DNA from: Pilaira anomala
Taxonomy: Eukaryota; Mucoromycota; Mucoromycetes; Mucorales; Mucoraceae
DNA: 64,000 nt
Assembly (NCBI GenBank): GCA_025716855.1
Contig: JAIXMQ010000001.1
Span: forward strand, 1,243,521-1,307,520
Direction: 5' to 3'
Shown here one piece after another: positions 55,386 to 64,000 of this stretch (position 1 is the first letter of the stretch; every line of letters begins with the position of its first letter). The position numbers and the translations under genes were made by a program. Under the pieces are notes generated by a model. That model was not told the DNA's origin, did not search any database, and saw only the letters and a program-made list of their open reading frames with translations.

Positions 55386-56010
55386 ATGTCTACTACTGAA
55401 TACGGTGCTGTTAACAATGATGAAGAGACTCCCTTGGTCTCAAGAGAGATCGAACACAATGAGACTTGTGGACAAAAATGCAAGCGTATCTTACATAGCC
55501 ATCGTCTTCATATTATCTTTGGTTGGATTGGTATCATTCTTCTTACTGCCCTTGTAACCCTTGGTGTACACTATTGCTTCAAGGATGATTCTCCCAAGAT
55601 TCCCGAAGATCCCAAGGATGGTAGTGAAGGTGATGTTGATATGCAATGTGTCTCTGAACGTAGTTGGTTTGTTGCTCTTATGCTCTCCATTTTCCTCGGT
55701 CCCTTAGGTATGTTTAATTTTTTTTTAGAGTTGCATAGCAACAAAAAAAAAAATCGTTTAGTTTTTTAATTATATTCTTTCGAATACATATTAGGTGTTG
55801 ACCGTTTCTATCTCGGTTACATTTTCCTCGGTATTCTTAAGCTTGTTACTGCTGGTTTAGGGTAAGTTTAGTGGAAAGCTACTCTTTTTTTAAAAAAAAT
55901 CGATTTTACTTACTTTCTTGTTTAATAGTGGTATCTGGTGGACTGTTGATGTCGTTTTGATTGCTCTTAATGTTCTCAATGACCATCCCAACGGTTGTCA
56001 CTTAAAGTAA
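55386..56010 (+). CDS. TM2-domain membrane protein
   Basis: Three exons (55386-55707, 55795-55861, 55929-56010) encode 156 residues. An acidic N-terminus precedes a first membrane helix (HIIFGWIGIILLTALVTLGV, about 42-61), then a short acidic loop. A TM2 domain follows: SWFVALMLSIFLGPLGVDRF, YLGYIFLGILKLVTAGLGG, IWWTVDVVLIALNVL, with the conserved DRFYLG turn and W-x-x-D in the last helix. TM2 proteins are small membrane proteins of poorly known function. The third membrane segment here is an addition to the usual two. Confidence 0.9.
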
Positions 56011-56119
56011 AGCCCATATTCCTCTCGGCTTTCTATTTTTTTTTTGTTCCTATTCCCATCTCAAACAGTACATATAATAAATAATCCATTTCTTCTTCAT
56101 TTTGTGTAATGAAATTTCG

Positions 56120-56121
<2 letters not shown>

Positions 56122-56199
<78 letters not shown>
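56122..56199 (+). repeat. 78-nt uninterrupted T homopolymer
   Basis: The longest homopolymer in the window, about 110 bp after the TM2 stop and near its 3' end. If on the minus strand it is poly-A, it could be a retroposition scar; its length in the assembly may be inexact. Confidence 0.9.
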
Positions 56200-56201
<2 letters not shown>

Positions 56202-56387
56202 TTAAAAAAAAAATCTGTGTAATACAAGCAAACAAATAAAGTTTTTATTCTTGAAATGTTATTGTGATATTTTTTCATAGTTGTACAAAAAAAGTTTCGC
56301 GTCCTCTTGGCAAAAATTTAGGTAAACATAAAACATAATTTACGGCCTTCTATAGATACGTACACCAGTTTTTTTTTACTAGGTAAA
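56200..56387. other. Spacer before the PD-(D/E)XK-like relic
   Basis: AT-rich spacer with a short T-run at about 56370. Nothing else seen. Confidence 0.5.
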
Positions 56388-56866
56388 AATGCTTTGAATC
56401 AATACGTGTCAAGGCCTACGGAATGGTTAAACTTTACCAAATCAGATGTTTTTTGTATACCTCACCTAATTCAAAAAATTCAGGTTCTCTGCCGCCTGTG
56501 ATTGTAAAAGTTCAATACACTGGCAATATGCCTTTTTATCATCGATTGATCAATTATGGTTTATCTGTAACTAAACGCCATTCAGCGCTGCCAGTTGTGT
56601 TTGCCTTTATCATTTACAGCGCTACGGCCGAATTGACTAAACTTGCTGTTCCGTCCGATAAACAATTTTTTCCTTTAGAACAGCCTGGCTATGGTTGGGC
56701 AAAACCTTGCTACTGGCTTAATTCTTCTTCAATATCTGAACGTTTGCAGACCACACCACTCAATCAACTCGCCACTCTGGGGCATTTTTTTTTTCTAACA
56801 AAAAGCCATCGCCACAATTTATTAATCGAAATGACGATAAAACAATTCAATTATTCTACACCTTAG
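56388..56866 (+). pseudogene. PD-(D/E)XK (Rpn-type) nuclease-family relic, frameshifted
   Basis: Two frames make one family-like protein. The first (from about 56391) reads LNQYVSRPTEWLNFTKSDVF and IPHLIQK; at the A6 run near 56474-56479 coding shifts to the second frame: SGSLPPVIVKVQYTGN, FYHRLINYGLSVTKRHSALP, then WAKPCYWLNSSSISERLQ to the stop at 56864-56866. This order resembles the large Rpn/PDDEXK transposase-like family of Mucorales, whose core strand is normally I-V-E-V-Q-N; here the Glu is Lys, so the nuclease site is lost as well. No start or N-terminal domain was seen. Assignment is by pattern recognition. Confidence 0.6.
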
Positions 56867-58149
56867 CTTAAGAGATACACTCTATTATGGTATCACATAT
56901 ATGTATAATTCAGTAGTCTGTAAAATAAAGAAATACAAATATTCTCTCAAATTAGAATAGATACAATCTCCCTGACACTTTTATTCTACTCTTTTTACTC
57001 TAATAAACATGTTGTAAACAGTCTCGAACTACTCTACTAGTTTCACCCTCTATTTTTATTATTCTATTCTATAATCACAATAAGGCAGCATACCTATTAC
57101 CGATTCCAAAAACAAAAGCAGTAATATTCAAAGTCAATTGTTTTTAATAAATAAAAATAAACTTCTGAGATGAACGCAAATGCCGGTACAGCATAAAACT
57201 AACCAGAAACTTCAAGTCTACTATAGTAACGTACTGTCCGTACTTTGCATTTTATTGCCTAGCTCAAAAAAGGCTATTGTCAGTTGATGTGAAGCATTTT
57301 TTTTTGAAAAAAAACATAACAGAAAATTCAGGAATAATAAAGGATTATCTGCAATGACAAAAAAAAAAAAAAAAAAAAAACACATAATCATATTAATGCA
57401 AACAATCTCACAGAAAACAGCAAACAATCAATAAATATTAAAGCTATAAATTAGTCTTTCAAATGGTTCTTATTATCACTGCCATGTAACAAAGCATTCT
57501 TTATCTCGTAAGTTCTTCTGCTGCTTGGTCCGGTTTTATTTTTATGTATACATATTTTTTTTTCTACTTTCCTTTAACTATCTTGAAAATTATCAGAGCT
57601 ATTGAGAGCATTTTGCACTCTCATAAAGTTATGTTTAAAAAAGAAACTATGCAATTTATTCCTTGAAAAAATCAGATGCTCTTTTACCTTCTCGTGGTTG
57701 ATCCTGTTAATCAAAGCTGTGAAAGCTTTGAGAGCCATTTTTTTTTTTTTAATAATCTAAGTAAAGTATTCATGCTTAATACAATCTTTTTTATTATTAT
57801 CGTAAGATTTAGTTTCATCCCAAACCATAATTAAGAACGTTTTCATCCGTTCATTGTTTTAATAAAATTACGCTTGAATTGTGGCTCTCCTTTACAGGTA
57901 TTACCTTTTATGATAACGCTATTAATAATGCGTACATCATTAATTTTCAAGAGGTGAAGAATTATTTGGATGGACAGGAAGCAAAAAATGTGTAAGTGAA
58001 GTTGTTAGTCAAGGTAGCAATTGAGATGGAGACAAAATGGCTCAATTATACAGCTGGTATTTTTGGTTTAGACAACGGATGAAAGAACGCGACTGTATAT
58101 AAAGAATTAAGAAAATCTAAAAAAGATACGCTTTATTATGAGTACATGA
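56867..58149. other. Intergenic, 1.3 kb, with small possible relics
   Basis: Contains a T/A-rich stretch and short open pieces, for example GITFYDNAINNAYIINFQEV on the + strand at about 57900-57990 after an acceptor-like TTTACAG. No start, partners or family; not called as a gene. Confidence 0.4.
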
Positions 58150-59211
58150 TTAACGATTTTTTGTATAAGGGCCAACACGATCTCTTTCCTTCTTTGCTCT
58201 AACATCAACATTACGTTCTTTCCAAGTACTCTTACGCAATTTAATAGGTCTATTTCCAACATATTTACCTACAAACAGAGTCATATTAGCTTCTTTTGTA
58301 AAGGAGTTGATCAAATCTACATTTTTACCATTCATTTCTCTCCAAGCTTTAACAAAATCATCAGGATCTTTGAAACTGATGAATCCGAAACCTTTTGACT
58401 TCATTGTACGCGTATCTCTTACAACTCTTGTTCTTAATAAACTTGGATATTTTGAAAAGGCTTTATATAAAATTTCTTCTGTCACTTCGTTACCCAAATC
58501 ACCCGCAAACAAACGAAAATCATTATCATCCCAGTCTTCTAAAGAATGATCCTCCCAAACTTCGCCACCTGCAGCCCGAACTACTTTTTTTACCTTCTTT
58601 TTTGTGCTTGTGCCCGAAGTACCATCGGTTGTAGAGACGGTAGGACCAGAATAACCTGATTTTGTAATAATGATGGGACCAATGGGATTATTTGAGTTTG
58701 CTGTAGAAGGGTAATATACTTTTGGTGCTTGGCTTGCAGGTGTGTTATAAGTAGAGGTAGAGGTATTGGCGTACTTGCTTGAAGCAGTAGCTGCTGATTG
58801 AATAGCTGTGACAGATTCAGGTAAAGCAGCACCACTATTCGTGACTGTACCGTCACCAGCATAATACGATGGATCGTAATAAGCTTGTTGTGAATAATAT
58901 TGATCATAGTTATAAGCTGCAGAAGGATCAACTGAGGCAGCAGCAGCAGAAGTAGGAGCAGCAGTAGCGTCAATATAAGTTCCAGTTGTATAATCATAAT
59001 AGTATTGATTGGGATCATAATATTGTGCATTAGGATCTGAGTAATCGTAAGCTTGTTGTTGTTGTGTGTAATCAGAAGTTTCGGTGTATTCGGTTCCTTC
59101 AGCAGTATAAGGTACAGTATAATCTGCTGGAACTTCATAGTCGTTTACTGCGTATTGTTCAGCTGCATACTGCGGTTCTTCGGCTACTGTCTTTTTCTTT
59201 TCAGCTGGCAT
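58150..59211 (-). CDS. RBM42: RBM42-like RNA-binding protein
   Basis: Two exons (58329-59211, 58150-58268) encode 333 residues. The first ~190 residues are rich in Tyr, Gln, Ala and Asp (prion-like). Near 225 the RBM42 entry motif is seen (AAGGEVWEDHSLEDWDDNDF), followed by the RRM: RLFAGDLGNEVTEEILYKAF, RVVRDTRTMKSKGFGFISF, and after splicing MNGKYVGNRPIKLRKSTWKE with the KERNVDV tail. Unspliced, the 60-nt intron is open and in frame and inserts 20 residues between MNG and KYVG, breaking the family motif; that is why the spliced form was chosen. RBM42 is a spliceosome-associated factor. Confidence 0.92.
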   Translation of the reverse strand: MPAEKKKTVAEEPQYAAEQYAVNDYEVPADYTVPYTAEGTEYTETSDYTQQQQAYDYSDPNAQYYDPNQYYYDYTTGTYIDATAAPTSAAAASVDPSAAYNYDQYYSQQAYYDPSYYAGDGTVTNSGAALPESVTAIQSAATASSKYANTSTSTYNTPASQAPKVYYPSTANSNNPIGPIIITKSGYSGPTVSTTDGTSGTSTKKKVKKVVRAAGGEVWEDHSLEDWDDNDFRLFAGDLGNEVTEEILYKAFSKYPSLLRTRVVRDTRTMKSKGFGFISFKDPDDFVKAWREMNGKNVDLINSFTKEANMTLFVGKYVGNRPIKLRKSTWKERNVDVRAKKERDRVGPYTKNR

Positions 59212-60572
59212 TAGAAGTATATAATGAAAAAGAAATGATCCTTATAAAAAAAAATATCTTTAGGAAAAAAAAAGAGATGCAGGATGCAAGTTGATTGGCT
59301 ATAGAAGTAACACGGACCCAATCATGATTTGAAGCTTTTGAATGTAAGGTCGCGTTTTATAGCCAAGTATTCATGCTACATTTTAAGTTTATTACAGTTA
59401 CGGATAGAGGCTTCAATGCAACAATAAAGTAATCCAAAGATATGTTCAACGATCGATCGTTGCTTTGAAAAAGAGCACCAACGATTGATACATCAAACTA
59501 TGTTTGCTACTCTTATTGCTGTCAATGCAACAATAAGTAAAAAAAACAGTCCAGACTCAAGTGTAATTTTTTTTTCTTTTTCTCTTCATAACATGAAAAA
59601 GTACTGATATTTAGCTTTATTTTTTATTATACTCAAAGATAAATGTAAACATGTAGATACGATTGGTCTTGGTACTAGATTTTATTAAAAGGTATAAAAA
59701 ACAGAAATAAAACTCCTTATGAAAATTTGCATTAAACTATTTCTTATTTTTTATTTTTCATTTTTATTTAGGAATGTGGTGATCCAACGTAGTCCCCCCC
59801 CCCCCTCCACTAGCTCCCCACTTTGTGTGGCGGCGGCTCTGCGACTGTCGACGTACTTTTTCGGATGCCAAAAAAGCAGTACTCTTTGTCTGGGTCAAAT
59901 CATGGCAAGTCAATGCACGGAATCCCTCCTTGCGAAGAACTCCCAATCGAAACGTGCTCATGACAGTGTATGAGGACTATTGGATAGAGAAAAAAAAAGT
60001 ATTGGTCTTGATATATAGCAGCAATTAGTGGTATTTTCTTTTCACAGTGAAATAAAGTAAATCAACATTATATGTAATGCAGGATTATATATTTATCTAA
60101 TATATATTAACCATATGAGAAAAGTCGAGTTATATGTAATAAATCATTGCTTTTTTTTCTTTTTCTGTTAAAGTGATCACACATAATATTTTCTGTGATT
60201 TCTTTATAATAAAAAAAATCTGCTGCCCGTTTATTATATGCGGTTTCAAAATAAGGCCATTTATAAATCGTCTGATGTGTTTTTTGAAATTCAATCGGAT
60301 AGTTTTAGTTCTTTTAGTTGATAAGGGTAAACTAAAAAAACAAAACAAAAAGGTGGAAATATATAAGAAAGGATGAATCCGTATCTATAGTAAAAAAGAA
60401 ATTACAAAATAGATCAAAAAGAGTTTGTTTAACAAAGATCACGTGGCATACATATCTTCTCTCTCTCGCAGATAATATCACACACGCGCGCGTATTGTTA
60501 ATAATCCTCCCTCCCTCAACGTTACACTCTTATCCACTTCTCTCTCTCTCTTTCTTTTTCTTTTTTAAAAAA
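59212..60572. other. Intergenic, 1.4 kb, with a GC-richer C-run block
   Basis: 5' flank of RBM42, then ordinary AT-rich DNA. 59776-59960 is GC-richer, starts with a C-run (about 59793-59805) and is open on both strands (59719-59973 +, 59764-59961 -) without motif or partners. A CT-rich promoter/leader with GCGCGC at about 60487 lies before the next start. Confidence 0.45.
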
Positions 60573-61284
60573 ATGACCAAAACCACACTTTTTAAAAAGA
60601 CACATGAAAAAAAGGAAGAACAACCACCTTATCCACCTGCACCTGAAAGTACCTACAAGATAACCAAAAAGACTTTGGGATAGTTTTTTTTTTTTTTTTT
60701 TTTTTTTTGTGGTAGTAAAAGATTGTGTCCATCATTCTACAGGACAACCTTTTGCATTCGTACTGACCAAGATGACAACATGCTTACGGAAGGTAGCGAT
60801 AAAAATGATCCTATTTATAATATCCATGGTAGAAAAGGCTGGGCGATTTATCTCGTACTACCATCTAAACTGAAAAAATTCTTGGACTCATTTGTTGATT
60901 TCGAGAACAAGACAATACGTTCAGACAGCATTGCACTAGGAGCTTATTTGAGGAAAGAAACTGGATTAACCATGAAACGAATCCGAGATTATTATCAAGG
61001 ATTGTTTGGTGCGTCCGAACAAAAAAAAACTGAAGAGAAACGAAAAGCTCGGGAAGGAAAAACAATTGAAAATACCTTTCGATTATACTATCAACGAGTT
61101 GATGTTGGCGTCTTTTGAAAAACGTAAAGCAGATGCTGGTATTCAGAAATCAAGAGAGGAGGGGTCATTTATACAATCTACATTTATTGATATTAGAAGA
61201 TTTAGAAAACTGAGATTGCATGTAGAGTCTGGTCAAGATCAACTTCATACTGATACTGAGTATAGTTTAAAGATTATGAATTGA
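60573..61284 (+). pseudogene. Broken unknown gene with frameshift
   Basis: A promoter-like CT-rich leader precedes ATG 60573 and 37 codons (MTKTTLFKKTHEKKEEQPPY, then APESTYKITKKTLG) to a TAG at 60681-60683. After a T-run of 25 and acceptor-like CTACAG, a second stretch (60743-61117) reads protein-like (GRKGWAIYLVLPSKLKKFLD, IALGAYLRKETGLTMKRI). At an A-run near 61020-61028 the better coding frame changes to that ending at 61284 (IPFDYTINELMLASFEKRKA, DIRRFRKLRLHVESGQ). No splice choice I found joins exon 1 to 2 without a stop. It is either a pseudogene or has homopolymer errors. The family was not recognised. Confidence 0.45.
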
Positions 61285-62113
61285 TAAAGAGCAATCTTCA
61301 TTACCTGAGTCAATATCAACAGAAGATACATTATTCAGTAAAAAAAAAAAAAAAAAAAAAAAAAAGGCAAAGCTTTATAAAGCAGTTTCAATAAGTCACT
61401 ATTTGTTTTTTTCTATCGAACGTGTATTGCGATCTTAATATACCATGACCTACTGATCCTTATTTCAGTTCTACTGACAAGTTAAAGTTGATCTTGCCAC
61501 GGTTATTTATTTTAAAGGGTCTACATTTGCTTTAAATTTTACTATGGAAGGAAAAGTAAGGGGCTTTATTTTTCTTAATTTTTTTTTCTAACACATCCAG
61601 CTGAATCCAAGGAATATGTATGGTTTTGTTAAAATTTAGAAGAAGAAATAGTCTAAATGCATTTAAAGAAGTTTGCACGAATTACAATATCTATATGATT
61701 TAATTTCCTTGTACTGAACGTTTATCATTTGATTTGAATTCAGTTGATATAAACAAAGCATTAGAAAGAGGTGTTTACTTTGAATTATGTCATGCAAATA
61801 CTAATTGGTATCGTAAATTAACACAGTATATACACAAGCATAACGCCTTTTTTCTTCTTACTATTCTTAGGAAGCAAAATGGTAAATAGCTGTCTTTTAA
61901 TGTGAATGAGTAAATCAATCAATATTCATACCAATATTGTCAATTACTACAATAAGGTCACTTGTTTCATCGAAATAAAACTGACAGAAACAAATGAATG
62001 GTTATAAATTGATTCTAAAGGAAAAATAAATGATTCCAGCTTTATTTTTGCATGTACGAAATGAATGTAAGGAATTTATGTTTTTTAATATGTGGGAGAC
62101 TTTGAATTAGTTT

Positions 62114-62148
<35 letters not shown>

Positions 62149-63838
62149 TTAGAAGAGGAGGTATGCATTGGTGATTCTAAATTAATTTAAGATGGGTATG
62201 GTGTAGAGAGTTTGTCTATATGTATAAGTGTTTTCAAAACGGATGATTGTAGCAACGACATGACCGGGATTGAAAGGTACTTCAGAGAACCGATTATGTC
62301 TGTGTAAGGATAGAGCCAAATATGAATTGAGAAGTAATTTTGATATGATGAAGGCCTAGAGTTGGGAATTAAAAAGTATACAAGCTTGCAAGTACTTTAT
62401 CTTGGGCGATTAAATGAAGAGAGATGTGTAAAAGATGCTTTCCGGAATAGCCAGAGCAGTTATAGTAGTTTTGTTGGATTTTTTGTTTTCTTGTTTTCTT
62501 GTTTTCTTGTTCTTTTGTTTTTCTTTTGTTTTTCTTTTATTTTTGTTTTTTTTTTTTTTTTTTTTTTTTTTTGTGTTTTTTTTTTTGTGTTTTTTTTTTT
62601 GTGTTTTTTTTTTGTGTTTTTTTTTTTGTTTCTGTTAAGAGCAAGAATTATTTCAAGACATAAATTTATATATATAAGAGTAGTAGTCAAGACCATGTTG
62701 CCAGATTAAAAAGAAAGAGATTACATATCAAATAGTAACAGCCATATCACAGTCAGCAAAAGAGACGTTTGACGAATACATCATGATGAGCAAGAAAGAT
62801 AATAAATACCTTTGTAAAATTAAAAAGCCATTTCCCAGTTATCTCCTCCCAACGAAACGAAGCCACCTCAGATGGATGGAACATCTCTACTAATGGCACT
62901 ACTATCCCGACTACGGTGCCCATATTGTACTGCGAGTCAGTTAAGAAGCAAGTCAGCAAATAATGGAATCGGTTATTCGTGGTCAAAAGCTGTTTTCGAT
63001 AACCAGTACTGAATCTTTCAATTAAACTATACGTATAGACTATACTAACATCTCACACACCAAACAGTATCAACCAGACGAAGATCTCTTACACGTGAAA
63101 TAGAGTCATCTTGAATCAGACATTCTCCCCATGGCAACAACCGTTGTATTAGACCAACCAAGCAATATCAAGACAAAAGCTTAGCAACAAAGGAAGGAAT
63201 AGCCATTTTATACGCAAAGGATTTGTAGTAAAATAAATATAGAATCATTCTTAAGAACACGTGGGAATATATTAGACAGTTATCTATTTCTTCCCGTAAT
63301 AACGTTATATGTCTTACCACTGATATTATTTATTATGCACATTTCAAAGCTGTTCATTTCTTGATACAATATCTTGTATGTCATCAAAGAGGTAGTTTTA
63401 AAGAATGTGTATGTTTTATTTGAAGAAGAAAAGGAAAAAAGAAAAAAGAAAAAGGGAGAAAGAAATAGAAAAAAAAAAAAGGTGCTAAAATAAATCTGTT
63501 TGCGGTCATGTGTAGCGCCCAAAATTTGTTGAGATTTAAAACATGCATAAATGTATGCACCTATTTAATATGAGACTCATACACAGAACGTCAATAAAAG
63601 TAGAAAAAATTTACATATAACACACACAACCATTAATCTTGGCGCCCTTATTTTTGATTACATATTTGAAATAATTTGTACGTATTTAACCCATAAAGTT
63701 GACACAGAAGAGATAGCTAATCCACTTCAAAGAGCTGCTATCCAACAAACCTAATTTCAATATCACGAGACTAAAAAAATTATATAAATACCTGGCCCTT
63801 TTTTCATGTTTTAAAACATATTTACTTGACCTTGACCT

Positions 63839-63870
<32 letters not shown>

Positions 63871-64000
63871 CAAATCGTCGAAAATTTGACTTTAAAGCAC
63901 TTCAATGGCTTCCAACACATAAAAACTTGATGAAAAAGTCACATTAGCATGGAAATTTTCTCTATATAAAAAGAATAGCTACTTTATTAGGAGGACTTAT
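61285..64000. other. Gene-poor right end; no gene supported
   Basis: 2.7 kb without a supported gene. Contains an A-run (61340-61365), a T-run (about 62117-62147), a (T)nGTG-type repeat at 62545-62625 and an A-run (63840-63866). Open frames at 62362-62709 (+) are poly-Phe artefacts of this repeat; 62753-62986 (-), 77 codons, has mixed composition but no motif. Confidence 0.5.

Noticed and set aside
59719..59973. Overlapping + and - frames over the C-run block
   Set aside because: Open on both strands only because of higher GC; no motif, start context or splice partners.
62362..62709. 115-codon frame rich in Phe
   Set aside because: Translation of T-runs separated by GTG; microsatellite artefact.
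1..64000. CRISPR arrays, riboswitches, Shine-Dalgarno sites, operons
   Set aside because: None seen; spliced GT-AG genes and a eukaryotic gene set rule out a prokaryotic reading.

Overview
The window is nuclear DNA of a filamentous fungus, most likely an early-diverging Mucoromycota species (Mucorales type); the species itself is not identifiable from sequence alone. Reasons: AT-rich DNA crowded with A and T homopolymers; genes split by many 50-150 bp GT-AG introns; Gln-rich regulators (Whi3/Scw1-like, GATA, homeobox); retention of genes often lost in yeasts (taspase-1, HAUS1/augmin, FSP1/AIFM2-like, RBM42); and transposase and PD-(D/E)XK relics of kinds I associate with Mucorales. No rRNA, tRNA, CRISPR array or prokaryotic operon was seen.

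Layout. 1-6 kb: 3' end of a fatty-acid transporter/acyl-CoA synthetase gene, a 21-bp minisatellite, a segment bracketed by two palindromic MITE-like elements around a coding remnant, and an AAGGG repeat beside a GC-rich hairpin block. 6-16.6 kb: taspase-1 (11 exons, minus), a divergent pair of WrbA-type flavodoxin-fold quinone reductases (one with a CaaX tail), a two-finger GATA factor and a uridine-kinase-like protein with altered active-site residues. 16.9-37 kb: dense block with a Whi3/Scw1 RNA-binding protein, FSP1/AIFM2-like oxidoreductase, a SAP-domain TKL kinase with 5-14 nt micro-exons and no VAIK lysine, a Myb factor, a GPI-type periplasmic-binding-like protein, an E2 ubiquitin enzyme, GCN5, TRAPPC2/Trs20, EB1/Bim1, PAC2/PSMG2 and HAUS1. 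38-49.5 kb: homeodomain factor, coiled-coil protein, BET double-bromodomain protein, F-box/WD40 protein, two tandem Asn-glycosylation-rich tail-anchored or GPI-type proteins, and a 696-residue protein made of seven tandem helix-turn-helix repeats plus a transposase-like second DNA-binding module, with no DDE catalytic domain. 50-64 kb: sparser, with Mtg1 GTPase, two small unknown genes, a TM2-domain protein and RBM42 among transposase, nuclease-family and frameshifted relics; beyond 61.3 kb no gene was supported.

Most genes are unrelated housekeeping functions. Some share themes: chromatin and transcription (GCN5, BET, GATA, Myb, homeodomain, taspase), microtubules (EB1 and HAUS1 within 4 kb), and proteostasis (E2, PAC2, F-box). 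The most unusual item is the seven-repeat HTH protein (47338-49428), which looks like a transposase DNA-binding region that was captured and internally amplified. Exon models come from reading splice sites and checking that frames join into family motifs; none was tested against RNA.
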